Of a stretch of DNA of 64,000 bases, positions 8,355 through 16,984 are shown one piece after another (the first letter of the stretch is position 1; every line of letters begins with the position of its first letter). Origin of the DNA: G023898405 sp964368985. GTDB lineage: Bacteria > Myxococcota > UBA727 > JABDBI01. The DNA lies in NCBI GenBank assembly GCA_964368985.1, contig CAYJDW010000003.1, positions 10,378 through 74,377 of the forward strand. The letters run 5' to 3'. The notes below the pieces were generated by a model, which was given only the letters and a program-made list of their open reading frames with translations, was not told the origin of the DNA and searched no databases. The translations under genes were made by a program, and so were the position numbers.

Positions 8355-10106
8355 ATGTCGCACGCAAAAAAGCCACGCGAGAGCATGCTCATTATCGGAG
8401 GCGGCTTAGGCGGTTTGTCCACCGGGTGTTATGCACAAATGAATGCCTATCAAACTCAAATTTTAGAAATGCATGAGCTCCCGGGCGGGTGCTGCACGTC
8501 GTGGGAGCGTGGAGATTTTACTTTTGATTGGTGCATAAGTTGGTTGCTCGGCAGCGGTCCTGGTAATGAGATGCACCAAGTATGGCGCGAAATCGGTGGT
8601 CTCGACGGCAAAGTGGTTCGTCACCCCGAAGTATTTAATATTGTTACGCTTAAAAATGGCCGCACCGTGCGCTTTTATTCGGATCCCGATCGCCTCGAAA
8701 TCCATCTCAAAGAGCTTGCTCCCAGTGATGCCAAACTTATCACTGAGTTTTGCCAAGGCCTTCGTCAATTCATAAAATGCCTCAAAGTTTATCCTTTCTT
8801 GCGCCCAGTGGGGCTCATGGGGCGCATTGAACGTTGGCGCATGCTTTTGTCATTTATCCCCTATTTCAATCTTATTCGTAAAACTATCACCGTAAAAATG
8901 ACCGATTATTCATCTCGTTTTAAAGATCCACTTTTGCGAGAGGCTTTTAATTTCATCCTCTACGAAAAACACCCGAACTTCCCTGTTCTGCCATTTTATT
9001 TCCAACTCGCGGCTCACGCCACCCATTCTGCAGGCGTCCCGGAGGGCGGTTCGCTCGGACTCGCCCAGTCCATCGAAAAACGTTTTAAAAGCCTGGGCGG
9101 CCAAATATCTTACAACAGCAAAGTAGAAAAAATCCTCGTCAAAAACGATTGTGCCGTCGGCGTTCGCCTCAGTGATGGTCGCGAATATTTTGCCGATATC
9201 GTGGTCGCTGCATGCGACGGCTATTCCGCCGTCATGAAGATGCTCGATGGAAAATATTTAAGCCCCACCTATAAAAAGCTTTACACTGAAACTATCAAGC
9301 AACGAGAAATGATTTTCCCAGGCTATTTTACTCTTTTCTTGGGCCTCAATAAACCCTTTCCCGAAGGCGAATATTGCACCACTTATTTGCTTGATGATGA
9401 GCTTGCTAGCCAGCTGCCAGGCATACGGCATCCGAGTATAAATGTTCAATTTCGTAGCGCTCTCTATCCGGAACTCGCGCCCAAAGAAACCGCCATTATT
9501 TATCTAAGCTATTTTTGTGACATCGCGCCTTGGCGCGAGCAAATCGATGGCAATGAGCAAACAAGTAGGCTAAGTAAAGGCCAAGAAGTTCATACTCTTC
9601 CTGTCCGGCGTGGACAAAATTATCACGCACTCAAGCGAAAAACCGCTGAACTCTTGATTGATTTTCTCGATCAAAAAATCCCCGGAATCAGAGACGCCAT
9701 AAGCGTGCGCGATATGACCACGCCCTTAACCCAAGTTCGCTACACTGCGAACTATGACGGCTCCGTTTTAGGCTGGCAGCCATTCGTGGAAAGCGGCGAA
9801 ACTTTGGAAGAAGAAGTAAAACGCCACGGCCCCGGCCTTCCTGGCCTAAAGAATTTCTATTTTTCAGGCGTATGGGCCACCACCGGCGGATTAATTCGGG
9901 CCGCCACCGCCGGACGCCATGTGGCGCAATTTATTTGTCGAGACGATGGCAAAATTTTTCAGGCACACGTTGACCCTAAGGCAAAAGCACCAACCCATAT
10001 TATCTTAAAAGAGCGCCAATCTCCAAAAAGCGCTCCCGCTTCCCGCGAAAAAACTGACACTCTTCACGACGGTATTCCCACTCGCATTGAGAGTCCAAGC
10101 TTATGA
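8355..10106 (+). CDS. FAD-dependent oxidoreductase, CrtI/phytoene-desaturase-like; probable PTM ring-forming enzyme 2
   Basis: The 583-aa protein has the Rossmann motif IIGGGLGGLSTG near residue 15, LPGGCC near residue 43 and a C-terminal cofactor segment (FYFSGVWATTGGLIRAATAG). It shares its block order and many segments with the preceding gene, including GSGPGNE, SDPDRLE and VPEGGSLGL, so the two are paralogues. It carries an extra stretch (about residues 395-420) and a longer basic C-terminal tail. The start at 8355 has GGAGG five bases upstream. Its stop overlaps the arginase start (ATGA), so the two are translationally coupled. PTM pathways that form a bicyclic 5/5 system use two such enzymes in sequence, so this is inferred to act after or with the first one. 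The cyclisation order cannot be read from sequence. Confidence 0.88.
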   Translation: MSHAKKPRESMLIIGGGLGGLSTGCYAQMNAYQTQILEMHELPGGCCTSWERGDFTFDWCISWLLGSGPGNEMHQVWREIGGLDGKVVRHPEVFNIVTLKNGRTVRFYSDPDRLEIHLKELAPSDAKLITEFCQGLRQFIKCLKVYPFLRPVGLMGRIERWRMLLSFIPYFNLIRKTITVKMTDYSSRFKDPLLREAFNFILYEKHPNFPVLPFYFQLAAHATHSAGVPEGGSLGLAQSIEKRFKSLGGQISYNSKVEKILVKNDCAVGVRLSDGREYFADIVVAACDGYSAVMKMLDGKYLSPTYKKLYTETIKQREMIFPGYFTLFLGLNKPFPEGEYCTTYLLDDELASQLPGIRHPSINVQFRSALYPELAPKETAIIYLSYFCDIAPWREQIDGNEQTSRLSKGQEVHTLPVRRGQNYHALKRKTAELLIDFLDQKIPGIRDAISVRDMTTPLTQVRYTANYDGSVLGWQPFVESGETLEEEVKRHGPGLPGLKNFYFSGVWATTGGLIRAATAGRHVAQFICRDDGKIFQAHVDPKAKAPTHIILKERQSPKSAPASREKTDTLHDGIPTRIESPSL

Positions 10107-11020
10107 CCAAAAAAACTATAGAGCTTATCGGTGTTCCTTTTGATTTAGGCGGGGGCAACATTCGTGGAGCATGCATGGGCCCAGAGGCCATTCGCATGGC
10201 AGGCCTGAGGTCAAGAATAGAATTTTTGGGTTTCAAAGTTCATGACCAAGGAAATATCAGCGTGCCCGTGCGGGAAAATATTGATGCGCGCCATGAAAAA
10301 GATAAATTCGTGGTTCCGATTGTAGAGCTTTGCCAAAATCTGATGACCCTCACCAAAAATTCTTTAGATCAAGGCCACTTGCCCATCCTGCTCGGCGGAG
10401 ACCATTCCATAGCCATTGGCACCATCAGCGGCGTTGCCGCTCATCTAAAAGCACGAGACAAAAAATTAGGCCTGATTTGGGTCGATGCCCATGGCGATAT
10501 CAACACGCCAGCAACTTCCCCAACCGGCCATATTCACGGCATGCCCCTTGCTACTATCCTCGGCTTTGGCCACGAATTATTGGTCAATTTGGGGGATAAC
10601 CCTGTCCGCGTAGCACCAGAAAATGTTGCCCTCATTGGTATTCGCAACATAGACAACGACGAGAAAGAAATAGTGCAAAAATCCGGCATCCATTATTTCA
10701 CCATGCGCGACATCGACGAAAAAGGCATAGCCTGGGTTATGGACCGCGCCATCGCCGCTGCGAGCCAAGGCACCGAGGGCATCCATATTTCTTGCGATAT
10801 GGATGCCCTAGACCCTATCCACGCCCCAGGCGTTTCCGTACCCGAACCGGGCGGCTTAAGTTATCGCGAAGCGCGCATGCTCATGGAGAGAGCTCACGAG
10901 ACGAAAAAAATAATTTCGCTTGAATTTGTGGAAGTGAACCCCGCCCTCGATATTCGAGGACAAACTGCCAATCTGTGCGTGGACTTAATTCAGTCGGCTT
11001 TGGGGAGAATGATAATTTGA
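10103..11020 (+). CDS. rocF: Arginase (L-arginine to L-ornithine + urea)
   Basis: The 305-aa protein is of typical arginase length. It carries the manganese-binding ureohydrolase motifs GGDHSIAIGT, DAHGDINTP and SCDMDALDP, followed by the HGMPLA segment. The N-terminal GVPFDLGGGNIRGACMGPEA is characteristic of arginase rather than agmatinase. The ATG overlaps the stop of the second oxidoreductase by four bases, which places it in the PTM operon. Product ornithine is exactly what the adenylation domain of the upstream hybrid is predicted to load, and an arginase gene is, to my recollection, also present in the HSAF cluster of Lysobacter. General arginine catabolism is the alternative role. Confidence 0.93.
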   Translation: MTKKTIELIGVPFDLGGGNIRGACMGPEAIRMAGLRSRIEFLGFKVHDQGNISVPVRENIDARHEKDKFVVPIVELCQNLMTLTKNSLDQGHLPILLGGDHSIAIGTISGVAAHLKARDKKLGLIWVDAHGDINTPATSPTGHIHGMPLATILGFGHELLVNLGDNPVRVAPENVALIGIRNIDNDEKEIVQKSGIHYFTMRDIDEKGIAWVMDRAIAAASQGTEGIHISCDMDALDPIHAPGVSVPEPGGLSYREARMLMERAHETKKIISLEFVEVNPALDIRGQTANLCVDLIQSALGRMII

Positions 11021-11067
11021 TTCCTAGTGACGCGGCCCGCGGCGCTTGTTTTCTCATGAGTAAAAAT

Positions 11068-11511
11068 TTAGTAACTCAACGCCTGCCAAGTTAGATTCTT
11101 CGTTGCTATTAAATCGTTCGCAACTTCTAGAGCTTTTTGCAGTCTACTAAACAATATATTTCTTAAATCTCTCGCATTATCGGTCTGAGCACCAAAAAGA
11201 GAGGGAGCTTTTAAAAAGCTATTGACGCTTTTTAAAAAATTCCGCGCCGACTCTTGTTTCTTGATAAAATTCTCCGCATCCGCGTCCACCATTTGGCTGG
11301 CAACTGCTAGAAGAGCACCGGTGAGAGCTTGTAAGCTAAACTGGCCCAAAAGAACCCTTTCCCGAGCTTCCATATATTTTTGCTGGATCATGCTTGGTTC
11401 TAAAACACCACTATTAATTTCTGGCTCTACTATTTCCCGCGCGAGCCCCACCGTACTGAAGGCCACCAAGGTCGCAATAAATAGGTGATTTTTTAATATT
11501 TTAATAGCCAT
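11068..11511 (-). CDS. Secreted hypothetical protein, 147 aa
   Basis: I do not recognise this family. The first 24 residues form a signal peptide (charged N-region with two Lys, hydrophobic core, cleavage after GLA). The mature part is mostly helical and rich in Ala, Leu and Gln, with no Cys. It points toward the arginase gene, so it is convergent with the PTM operon and not part of it. The upstream 475 bases contain nested repeats. Confidence 0.6.
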   Translation of the reverse strand: MAIKILKNHLFIATLVAFSTVGLAREIVEPEINSGVLEPSMIQQKYMEARERVLLGQFSLQALTGALLAVASQMVDADAENFIKKQESARNFLKSVNSFLKAPSLFGAQTDNARDLRNILFSRLQKALEVANDLIATKNLTWQALSY

Positions 11512-11600
11512 AATTTTAAGCCTTATTTTTAACTTATTTATTTACCTAGCAAGTTAAAAGGCTTAAATCAGCCCGCCAGAGATCTGCCCCCGCAGCTACA

Positions 11601-11632
11601 CCATTGCGAGCACAGCGCGGCAATTGCTCCAG
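11601..11632. repeat. Dispersed GCGAGC-type repeat unit
   Basis: The stretch beginning CCATTGCGAGCACAGCGCGG matches the repeat units at 15254-15307 and 28015-28086 (core GCGAGC-N-agcgYGGC). Here it occurs as one unit beside the nested inverted repeat. It is intergenic and shows no coding potential. Confidence 0.65.
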
Positions 11633-11654
11633 CGCCTTCTCGTGGATTATCGTT

Positions 11655-11917
11655 GTCATTTCGGGCTTGACCGCGTTGTGGCATAAATAAATTTTGAGGC
11701 CAAGGCCCAGCACCCACGCTCCCTCGCCCGCTTGCGGGAGAGGGCTCGGGGAGAGGGTGGAGAAACAAATACCAAGGATTTTTCTTCGAGAGCATCCACG
11801 TTTATGTCTCTCCACCCTCTCCCTAGCCTCTCCCTAGCCTCTCCCGCAAGCGGGCGAGGAGCCGTTGAGCTAAAACGATCCACCTTGATGCCACAACGCA
11901 GGCAAACCCGGAATGAC
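11655..11917. repeat. Nested composite inverted repeat: outer 30-base arms around a REPIN-like doublet
   Basis: The outer arms are 11655-11684 and 11888-11917, inverted and matching at 26 of 30 positions (both end in the GTCAT / ATGAC tips). Inside lies a doublet of the CTCTCCCGC palindrome (about 11721-11744 and 11836-11857) with the shared inner arms GAGAGGGTGGAGA / TCTCCACCCTCTC. The right half contains a short tandem duplication, CCTAGCCTCT repeated. The element fills most of the gap 11512-11986, which otherwise holds no gene. Confidence 0.8.
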
Positions 11918-11986
11918 GGTTTTTTTCTTGCAGCTAAAATAGAGTCTTGAAGTTTTTTTTAGCTTTTTCGCCAATATTTAATATTC

Positions 11987-12715
11987 ATGAATATTTATCT
12001 TATGAGCGATAAAACTTTAGAACTTATCGAATTAAAAAACTATTTGCCATTACTAAACTCTCTTAATTTAAAACAAAATATAAACAACAAAACTATTGTT
12101 GTACTCATTAAAAACACCAATTTTAAAGATTTCAGCAAAGAATTAATACAATTTTTATCCGCTCAAGAAAAAGAAAGATTTTCAAGAATATCCATTCAAG
12201 ACTTGCAACAAAAATTCATTATCCACCGGGCTCTCCTTCGTCTGCAGCTTGCCAATATCCTTAAATTGCCCGCTTCTGAAATAACAATAGATATCAGCAA
12301 ATATGGAAAACCCTTTTTAAATCAAAACATCAATGGCTTGGGCCTAAAGTTCAATTTATCCCACAGCGAAAACTATGCCCTCTACGCCTTCAGCCTAAAT
12401 AGCGAGGTTGGCATTGATATTGAAGAAGCACGGCCCCATATGGCGCTCTTTGAGACTGCTTCTTTGGTGTTGGCCAAATGTGAAATCGCCCAGTTAAAAG
12501 CCCTTCCTTCTGCTGAACGAAGCAGCGCATTTTTGAAGTTATGGACGAAAAAAGAGGCCATAAGTAAGGCCCTGGGGCAAGGCCTAAATATGGATTTTAA
12601 AACCCTGGTCGTGGGACTGGGAGCAGAATCTTTGGCTCCCGCATCTTATCCTCATATTGTCTTAAACGAACTCTCTTTGGCACCCCATTATTTTGCTTGC
12701 CTGGCCAATTATTGA
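11987..12715 (+). CDS. sfp: 4'-phosphopantetheinyl transferase, Sfp type
   Basis: The 242-aa protein carries the Sfp/PPTase signatures: a GKP segment (ISKYGKPFL, about residues 103-111), FNLSHSENYALYA, the Mg-binding GIDIEEARP (about 142-150) and the downstream LWTKKEAISKALGQG. It transfers phosphopantetheine from CoA to the serine of carrier domains, and the hybrid synthase 5 kb upstream has at least two of these (ACP, PCP). The first 250 bases are much richer in A+T than the neighbours. A start at 12002 (second Met) is possible because neither has a clear ribosome-binding site. The 3' end overlaps the convergent SulP-carbonic anhydrase gene by 7 bases. Confidence 0.92.
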   Translation: MNIYLMSDKTLELIELKNYLPLLNSLNLKQNINNKTIVVLIKNTNFKDFSKELIQFLSAQEKERFSRISIQDLQQKFIIHRALLRLQLANILKLPASEITIDISKYGKPFLNQNINGLGLKFNLSHSENYALYAFSLNSEVGIDIEEARPHMALFETASLVLAKCEIAQLKALPSAERSSAFLKLWTKKEAISKALGQGLNMDFKTLVVGLGAESLAPASYPHIVLNELSLAPHYFACLANY

Positions 12716-15036
12716 TCCTGCCAAGAAGAGCCTTTGGGTCCTTCTTCAGCGCTCGATTCATCGCCAAAAGCTAGTTTTAGCTCTTGGCTATAACGAGCTT
12801 CGTGATCGATAAAATCAACTTTGCCGCAACTCACGTCATACACACATCCCACTAAGTCGATTTTTCCAGCAGCTAATAATTCTGCCACAACCTTACTTTG
12901 TTTCTTGATAATATTTATACTTTGAATAACGTTAGCTTTTACCGCAATAGTTTCCAGCTCTGCTTTCGATATTTTCATATTAGTGAGCTCATTTTTTATG
13001 CCACTATTTTTTATACTTTTTTGAATATCAGACATCAGGTGATCTAAATGCTGGCAGCCATAGGCATCGAGGGCAGATTGACTTGACCGATATAGCTCAA
13101 GGGCCGCACTTACTGCCCCGCATTTAGTGTGGCCCATCACCACAATGAGCTTGGCGCCTGCAATGGAGCAGGCAAACTCGAGGCTCCCTAACACCCTTTC
13201 ACTGACCACATTGCCCGCTAAGCGAATGCTAAAAATATCACCAATGCCTAGGTCAAAAACCAGTTCAACCGGTGCGCGGGAATCAATGCAACTGAGGGTA
13301 ACGGCGAGGGGAAATTGCCCTTTCGACGTGGCGAGAATCTGGCGATTGAGATCCCGCGGCAGGCGTTTTCCCTCTCTAAAGCGTGCATTGCCCTCTTTCA
13401 TGGCCTGTAAAATTTCTCTGGAAGTGAGAGCCCGTTGAAGCGCCAAATCAGCATGATCCTGAAAAGATATTTCATCTTTCAAGCCATATTTTTCTTCAAA
13501 TCCTACCAAACTCAAATTAATATTTTTAAGCACTGCTTTTTTTCTTTTAAAATCATCGATGATATCTAAAATATCAGCATCTATGTAATTAGCATTAGTG
13601 GCATCAATAATAACGGTCTTATTATCGCTGATATCATCCAACACTCTCAGCAGTGAAGCACGGTTTAAGAAGCTCACTTGGTTCGCAAGATTTATCCTTA
13701 TTATTTCGCCATTGAAATACTGTTCAGTAATCACCGACAAAGGTTTTTCAAAATGGCTTTTAAGAATAAAAATAAGGCTCGAGCATAAACCTAGAGAAAG
13801 GCCTATTAATAAATCGCTAAACAAAATTGCTAGAACGGTGACGGCAAATGGGATAAATTGGTTAAGTCCCTGACGCCAAAAATCCTTGATAGTTTGAATA
13901 TTAACTAATTTCGTTCCTGTGACGATTAATATTGCAGCAAGACAAGATAAGGGAATTGAATTTAATAACCCTGGAAGTCCTAAAACGCATACCAGCAACA
14001 AAATCCCGTGAAACATGGCCGAGTTTTTCGTATCGGATCTGGCGTTTATATTGACCGAACTTCTTACAATCACTGAAGTGAGAGGAAGCCCACCGATAAA
14101 CCCTAGGAGGAGATTACCAATTCCTTGAGCAATCAGTTCCCGGTTGGGAGGAGATTTACGCCCCTTTGGATCAATCTTATCCACCGCTTCAAGATTTAAG
14201 AGGGTCTCTAAAGAGGCAACAATGGCCAAAGAAAGCCCCGCTAAATATATGCGTGGATCGTTCAGCATCGTGAAATCAGGCAATAAGAATAAACTCATAA
14301 AACTCGATAAATCGCTGAATACTGGCACACTCACTTTATGCTCGATTCCAACCGATAAAAACGGCACATCTGCGAATAAATAATTAATAATTAATGCACA
14401 TATTACGACGGCTAATTGTGCAGGAAAAAGACTCTTTTTTAGAAATTTATTCTTTCCCCATACAATTAAAATAGACAAGGACAAAACACCAATTATTAAC
14501 GCGCCATAATGCCAGTTAAAAAAACACATAATAATTTCAGAGAAAGTATTTTTGTGGTCATGCTGGAAAAAGGACATTTCGCCTTCAAAATCTGAATCCC
14601 AACCAACCAAGTGAGGAAGTTGTTTTAGTATTAAAATAAGGCCTATCGCCGTCAAAAGACCATTTATCACGCTGGAGGGAAAAAAAGCTGCAATAAAACC
14701 AGCCCGCATAAGACCCATAATAATCTGTATAATTCCACAGATTACCACCGCCATTAAGAAGGCCTTAAAAGAGCCTAATGTAGCGATTTGAACCGCAATA
14801 ACCGCCGTGAGTCCCGCCGCGGGCCCGCTCACACTGGTGTGAGACCCACTTAGCGCCCCCACCACAATGCCCCCGATGATGCCGGACAAAAGCCCCGCAA
14901 CGATGGGTGCTTGAGATGCCAAAGCAATGCCTAAACACAAAGGCAAAGCCACCAAAAAAACCACCGAGCCAGCAAGAAAATCATTTATGGACGGCTTCGG
15001 CGGCAATCCTATGAGAGTTGTAGCTTGTGTCGTCAT
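12709..15036 (-). CDS. SulP-family anion transporter fused to a beta-carbonic anhydrase
   Basis: The 775-aa protein has three parts. Residues 1 to about 430 are a SulP/SLC26 membrane domain with the SGPAAGLTAVIA motif and about 10-12 hydrophobic segments. Residues about 440-540 are a STAS-like domain. Residues about 560-760 are a beta-carbonic anhydrase with zinc-ligand motifs CIDSR (Cys near 582) and GHTKCG (His and Cys near 634-637). Such fusions are a described type, proposed to couple bicarbonate uptake to its interconversion with CO2. All expected zinc ligands are present. It stands alone, facing the PPTase gene. Substrate preference (bicarbonate or sulfate) cannot be settled from sequence. 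Confidence 0.93.
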   Translation of the reverse strand: MTTQATTLIGLPPKPSINDFLAGSVVFLVALPLCLGIALASQAPIVAGLLSGIIGGIVVGALSGSHTSVSGPAAGLTAVIAVQIATLGSFKAFLMAVVICGIIQIIMGLMRAGFIAAFFPSSVINGLLTAIGLILILKQLPHLVGWDSDFEGEMSFFQHDHKNTFSEIIMCFFNWHYGALIIGVLSLSILIVWGKNKFLKKSLFPAQLAVVICALIINYLFADVPFLSVGIEHKVSVPVFSDLSSFMSLFLLPDFTMLNDPRIYLAGLSLAIVASLETLLNLEAVDKIDPKGRKSPPNRELIAQGIGNLLLGFIGGLPLTSVIVRSSVNINARSDTKNSAMFHGILLLVCVLGLPGLLNSIPLSCLAAILIVTGTKLVNIQTIKDFWRQGLNQFIPFAVTVLAILFSDLLIGLSLGLCSSLIFILKSHFEKPLSVITEQYFNGEIIRINLANQVSFLNRASLLRVLDDISDNKTVIIDATNANYIDADILDIIDDFKRKKAVLKNINLSLVGFEEKYGLKDEISFQDHADLALQRALTSREILQAMKEGNARFREGKRLPRDLNRQILATSKGQFPLAVTLSCIDSRAPVELVFDLGIGDIFSIRLAGNVVSERVLGSLEFACSIAGAKLIVVMGHTKCGAVSAALELYRSSQSALDAYGCQHLDHLMSDIQKSIKNSGIKNELTNMKISKAELETIAVKANVIQSINIIKKQSKVVAELLAAGKIDLVGCVYDVSCGKVDFIDHEARYSQELKLAFGDESSAEEGPKGSSWQDQ

Positions 15037-15253
15037 TAGGGCCCCCGCTCCAAAATCTAACTATATGTCTTATTTTATGCTTGATGTTATGATGCTAATA
15101 ATTATCAAATAGTTTTATTAGATTCATCATTTTTTGGTTTCGGCTAAATTGGATTTTTGGTTGCCTGCTAAGAGGCTCGAGGATTAATTCGTATAAAAAT
15201 TATTATTATTTAATACCATAACAAATACATAATAAATTCATTAACACCTATGG

Positions 15254-15307
15254 TCATGGCGAGCGAAGCGTGGCCATTGTAAGTGGCAATTGACGCTCGC
15301 AATGAGG
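15254..15307. repeat. Inverted doublet of the GCGAGC-type repeat
   Basis: The left unit starts TCATGGCGAGCGAAGCG; the right unit is its diverged inverse, ending GACGCTCGCAATGAGG. The units are separated by about 8 bases. It lies in the 278-base gap between the SulP gene and the peroxiredoxin gene; the rest of that gap is very A+T-rich and carries no gene. Confidence 0.7.
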
Positions 15308-15314
15308 GGTCATT

Positions 15315-15794
15315 CTAGAGCCCGGCGGTCTTTTCTGATTGTCCGCTTAGGCTTTTAATCACGGCAATTGCATCATCGACATGGCGTTGAATTTCTAGCT
15401 GTGAGCTAAAAGCAAAACGAATGATGCCTGCTTGATCAACCACAAAAGTGGCTCGGCCGGGCAAAATACCAAAGGTTTTGCTTACGCCATAGAGTTTACG
15501 CGCCACGCCATTTACATCGCTGAGCAAGGGATAGGGTAGTTTATTATTTGAAGCAAATTTCAGGTGCGATTCAGGAGAATCAGCGCTGATGCCAATTACT
15601 TGCGCACCAAGAGCTTTGAGGCCGGCATAATTATCTCTAAAAGAACATGACTGGGCGGAGCAGCCTGGGCTGTGATCCTTGGGATAAAAAAATAGCACTG
15701 AAAAGGATTCGCCTTTGATTTTGGAAAACTGTTTAAGAGTGCCCATTTGGTCGGGCAATTCAAAATCAGGGGCAGGGTCGCCAACTTTAAGCAT
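15315..15794 (-). CDS. bcp: Peroxiredoxin, BCP/PrxQ type
   Basis: The 159-aa thioredoxin-fold peroxidase reduces hydroperoxides with thioredoxin as the usual partner. Motifs seen are FYPKDHSPGCSAQSC with peroxidatic Cys45 and a second Cys50, the spacing of atypical two-Cys PrxQ enzymes, and GISADSPESHLKF. The family usually has TPGC; here it is SPGC, a conservative change. The start has GGAGAATAATT before the ATG. It is a single gene with no operon partner. Confidence 0.93.
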   Translation of the reverse strand: MLKVGDPAPDFELPDQMGTLKQFSKIKGESFSVLFFYPKDHSPGCSAQSCSFRDNYAGLKALGAQVIGISADSPESHLKFASNNKLPYPLLSDVNGVARKLYGVSKTFGILPGRATFVVDQAGIIRFAFSSQLEIQRHVDDAIAVIKSLSGQSEKTAGL

Positions 15795-15985
15795 AATTAT
15801 TCTCCATTGCCATTTTGGTCATTGCCAGCAAATCGCCATAATAAAAGCTGAATAACTCTAGGCTTATTCCTTAGAGCATATTGACGTCATTTCGTCATTC
15901 AACTACCAAAAAAGTGACTCGCCTTATATAAATCAATATTATTTCGATGAGCAATCAGCGGCTTATTTTACTGAGCAGGTGTCTT

Positions 15986-16984
15986 ATGATTCCACATTAT
16001 CGGGTTTTTTTATTGGCGATTCTGCTGGGTTCTGCATTATTTTCAGCAACATCAGAGCGGACTTTTGTCGTCGAAACGACGTTGTTAAGCCACCAACCCT
16101 TTAGTCTAAAGCGTCGCTATATTGGCACTATAAACGCTGAAAATTTTTCCATCTTGCGGGTTAAATCCACGGGCACCGTGTCGGCTATTCATGTTAAAGC
16201 GGAGCAAGCGGTTAAAAAGGGACAGCTTTTGATCTCGCTTGATAATCGCTCGGGAAAATCTTCCTTGGAAATTGCGGCGAAAACTCACCAATCCCTAAAA
16301 AAGGAACTTGAGCGCCTCAAAGAGCTGAAAGTCAGCCATGATGTCACAAAAGCCCAAGTGGATAAAGCAAAACGAGAATTATTAGCATCATCGATGGCCT
16401 TGGAGACTACCAGAAAAGGGGTTGAAGAAACTGAAATCCGGGCGCCTTTTGATGGCGTTGTCGGCGTTGCACGGGTGGTCATTGGGGAATCGGTCAAGCC
16501 TGAAACGCCCATCATTTCAATCAAGCAAGGTGCCTATACCTTGACCTTTTTGGTCCCGCCATCGAGAATTCGAGAATTATCCATTGGGCAAAAAGTGAGT
16601 GTGGGTGAAGAACAAAGCTCTATCGCGGCGATAGAACGCACTATTGATCCGCTGACGCGCACTGGCTTTGCCAAAGCTAATTTTAGCGCTTGCAAAAGTT
16701 GCATCATCGGCGAAAGCGTTTTTGCGTGGGTGACGGTTGCCGAAAAAGCGAAGGCCTTGCTCGTCGATCGCAATGCGGTTTTTTACGACAAGGGCAAGCC
16801 CTTCGTGGTGGTGGTTAAAACCAACGAAGCGAAAGAGACCAGAGCCGATCAAAGAGAAGTGGTCTTAGGTCAAGAACAAGATGGGCAGGTGGAAATTGTT
16901 TCGGGTATTTCGGTGGGCGAACGCATTGTGCGAGCCGATCCCAAACGCATTACCCTTGGCGCTCTTCTCAAGGTATTGCCATGA
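15986..16984 (+). CDS. RND efflux periplasmic adaptor (membrane fusion protein)
   Basis: The protein (332 aa from this start) has an N-terminal hydrophobic segment, a split lipoyl/barrel-sandwich domain (GTVSAIHVKAEQAVKKGQLL; later IRAPFDGVVGV), a helical hairpin between the halves and a beta-barrel region. It links the inner-membrane pump to the outer-membrane channel. The ATG at 15986 has GAGCAGG upstream and gives a better signal sequence than the in-frame ATG at 15947. The stop overlaps the pump gene start by four bases. Confidence 0.92.
   Translation: MIPHYRVFLLAILLGSALFSATSERTFVVETTLLSHQPFSLKRRYIGTINAENFSILRVKSTGTVSAIHVKAEQAVKKGQLLISLDNRSGKSSLEIAAKTHQSLKKELERLKELKVSHDVTKAQVDKAKRELLASSMALETTRKGVEETEIRAPFDGVVGVARVVIGESVKPETPIISIKQGAYTLTFLVPPSRIRELSIGQKVSVGEEQSSIAAIERTIDPLTRTGFAKANFSACKSCIIGESVFAWVTVAEKAKALLVDRNAVFYDKGKPFVVVVKTNEAKETRADQREVVLGQEQDGQVEIVSGISVGERIVRADPKRITLGALLKVLP

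Noticed and set aside
6388..11917. CRISPR array from repeated palindromes
   Set aside because: Copies are few, irregularly spaced and in inverted pairs; there are no spacers of constant size and no cas genes.
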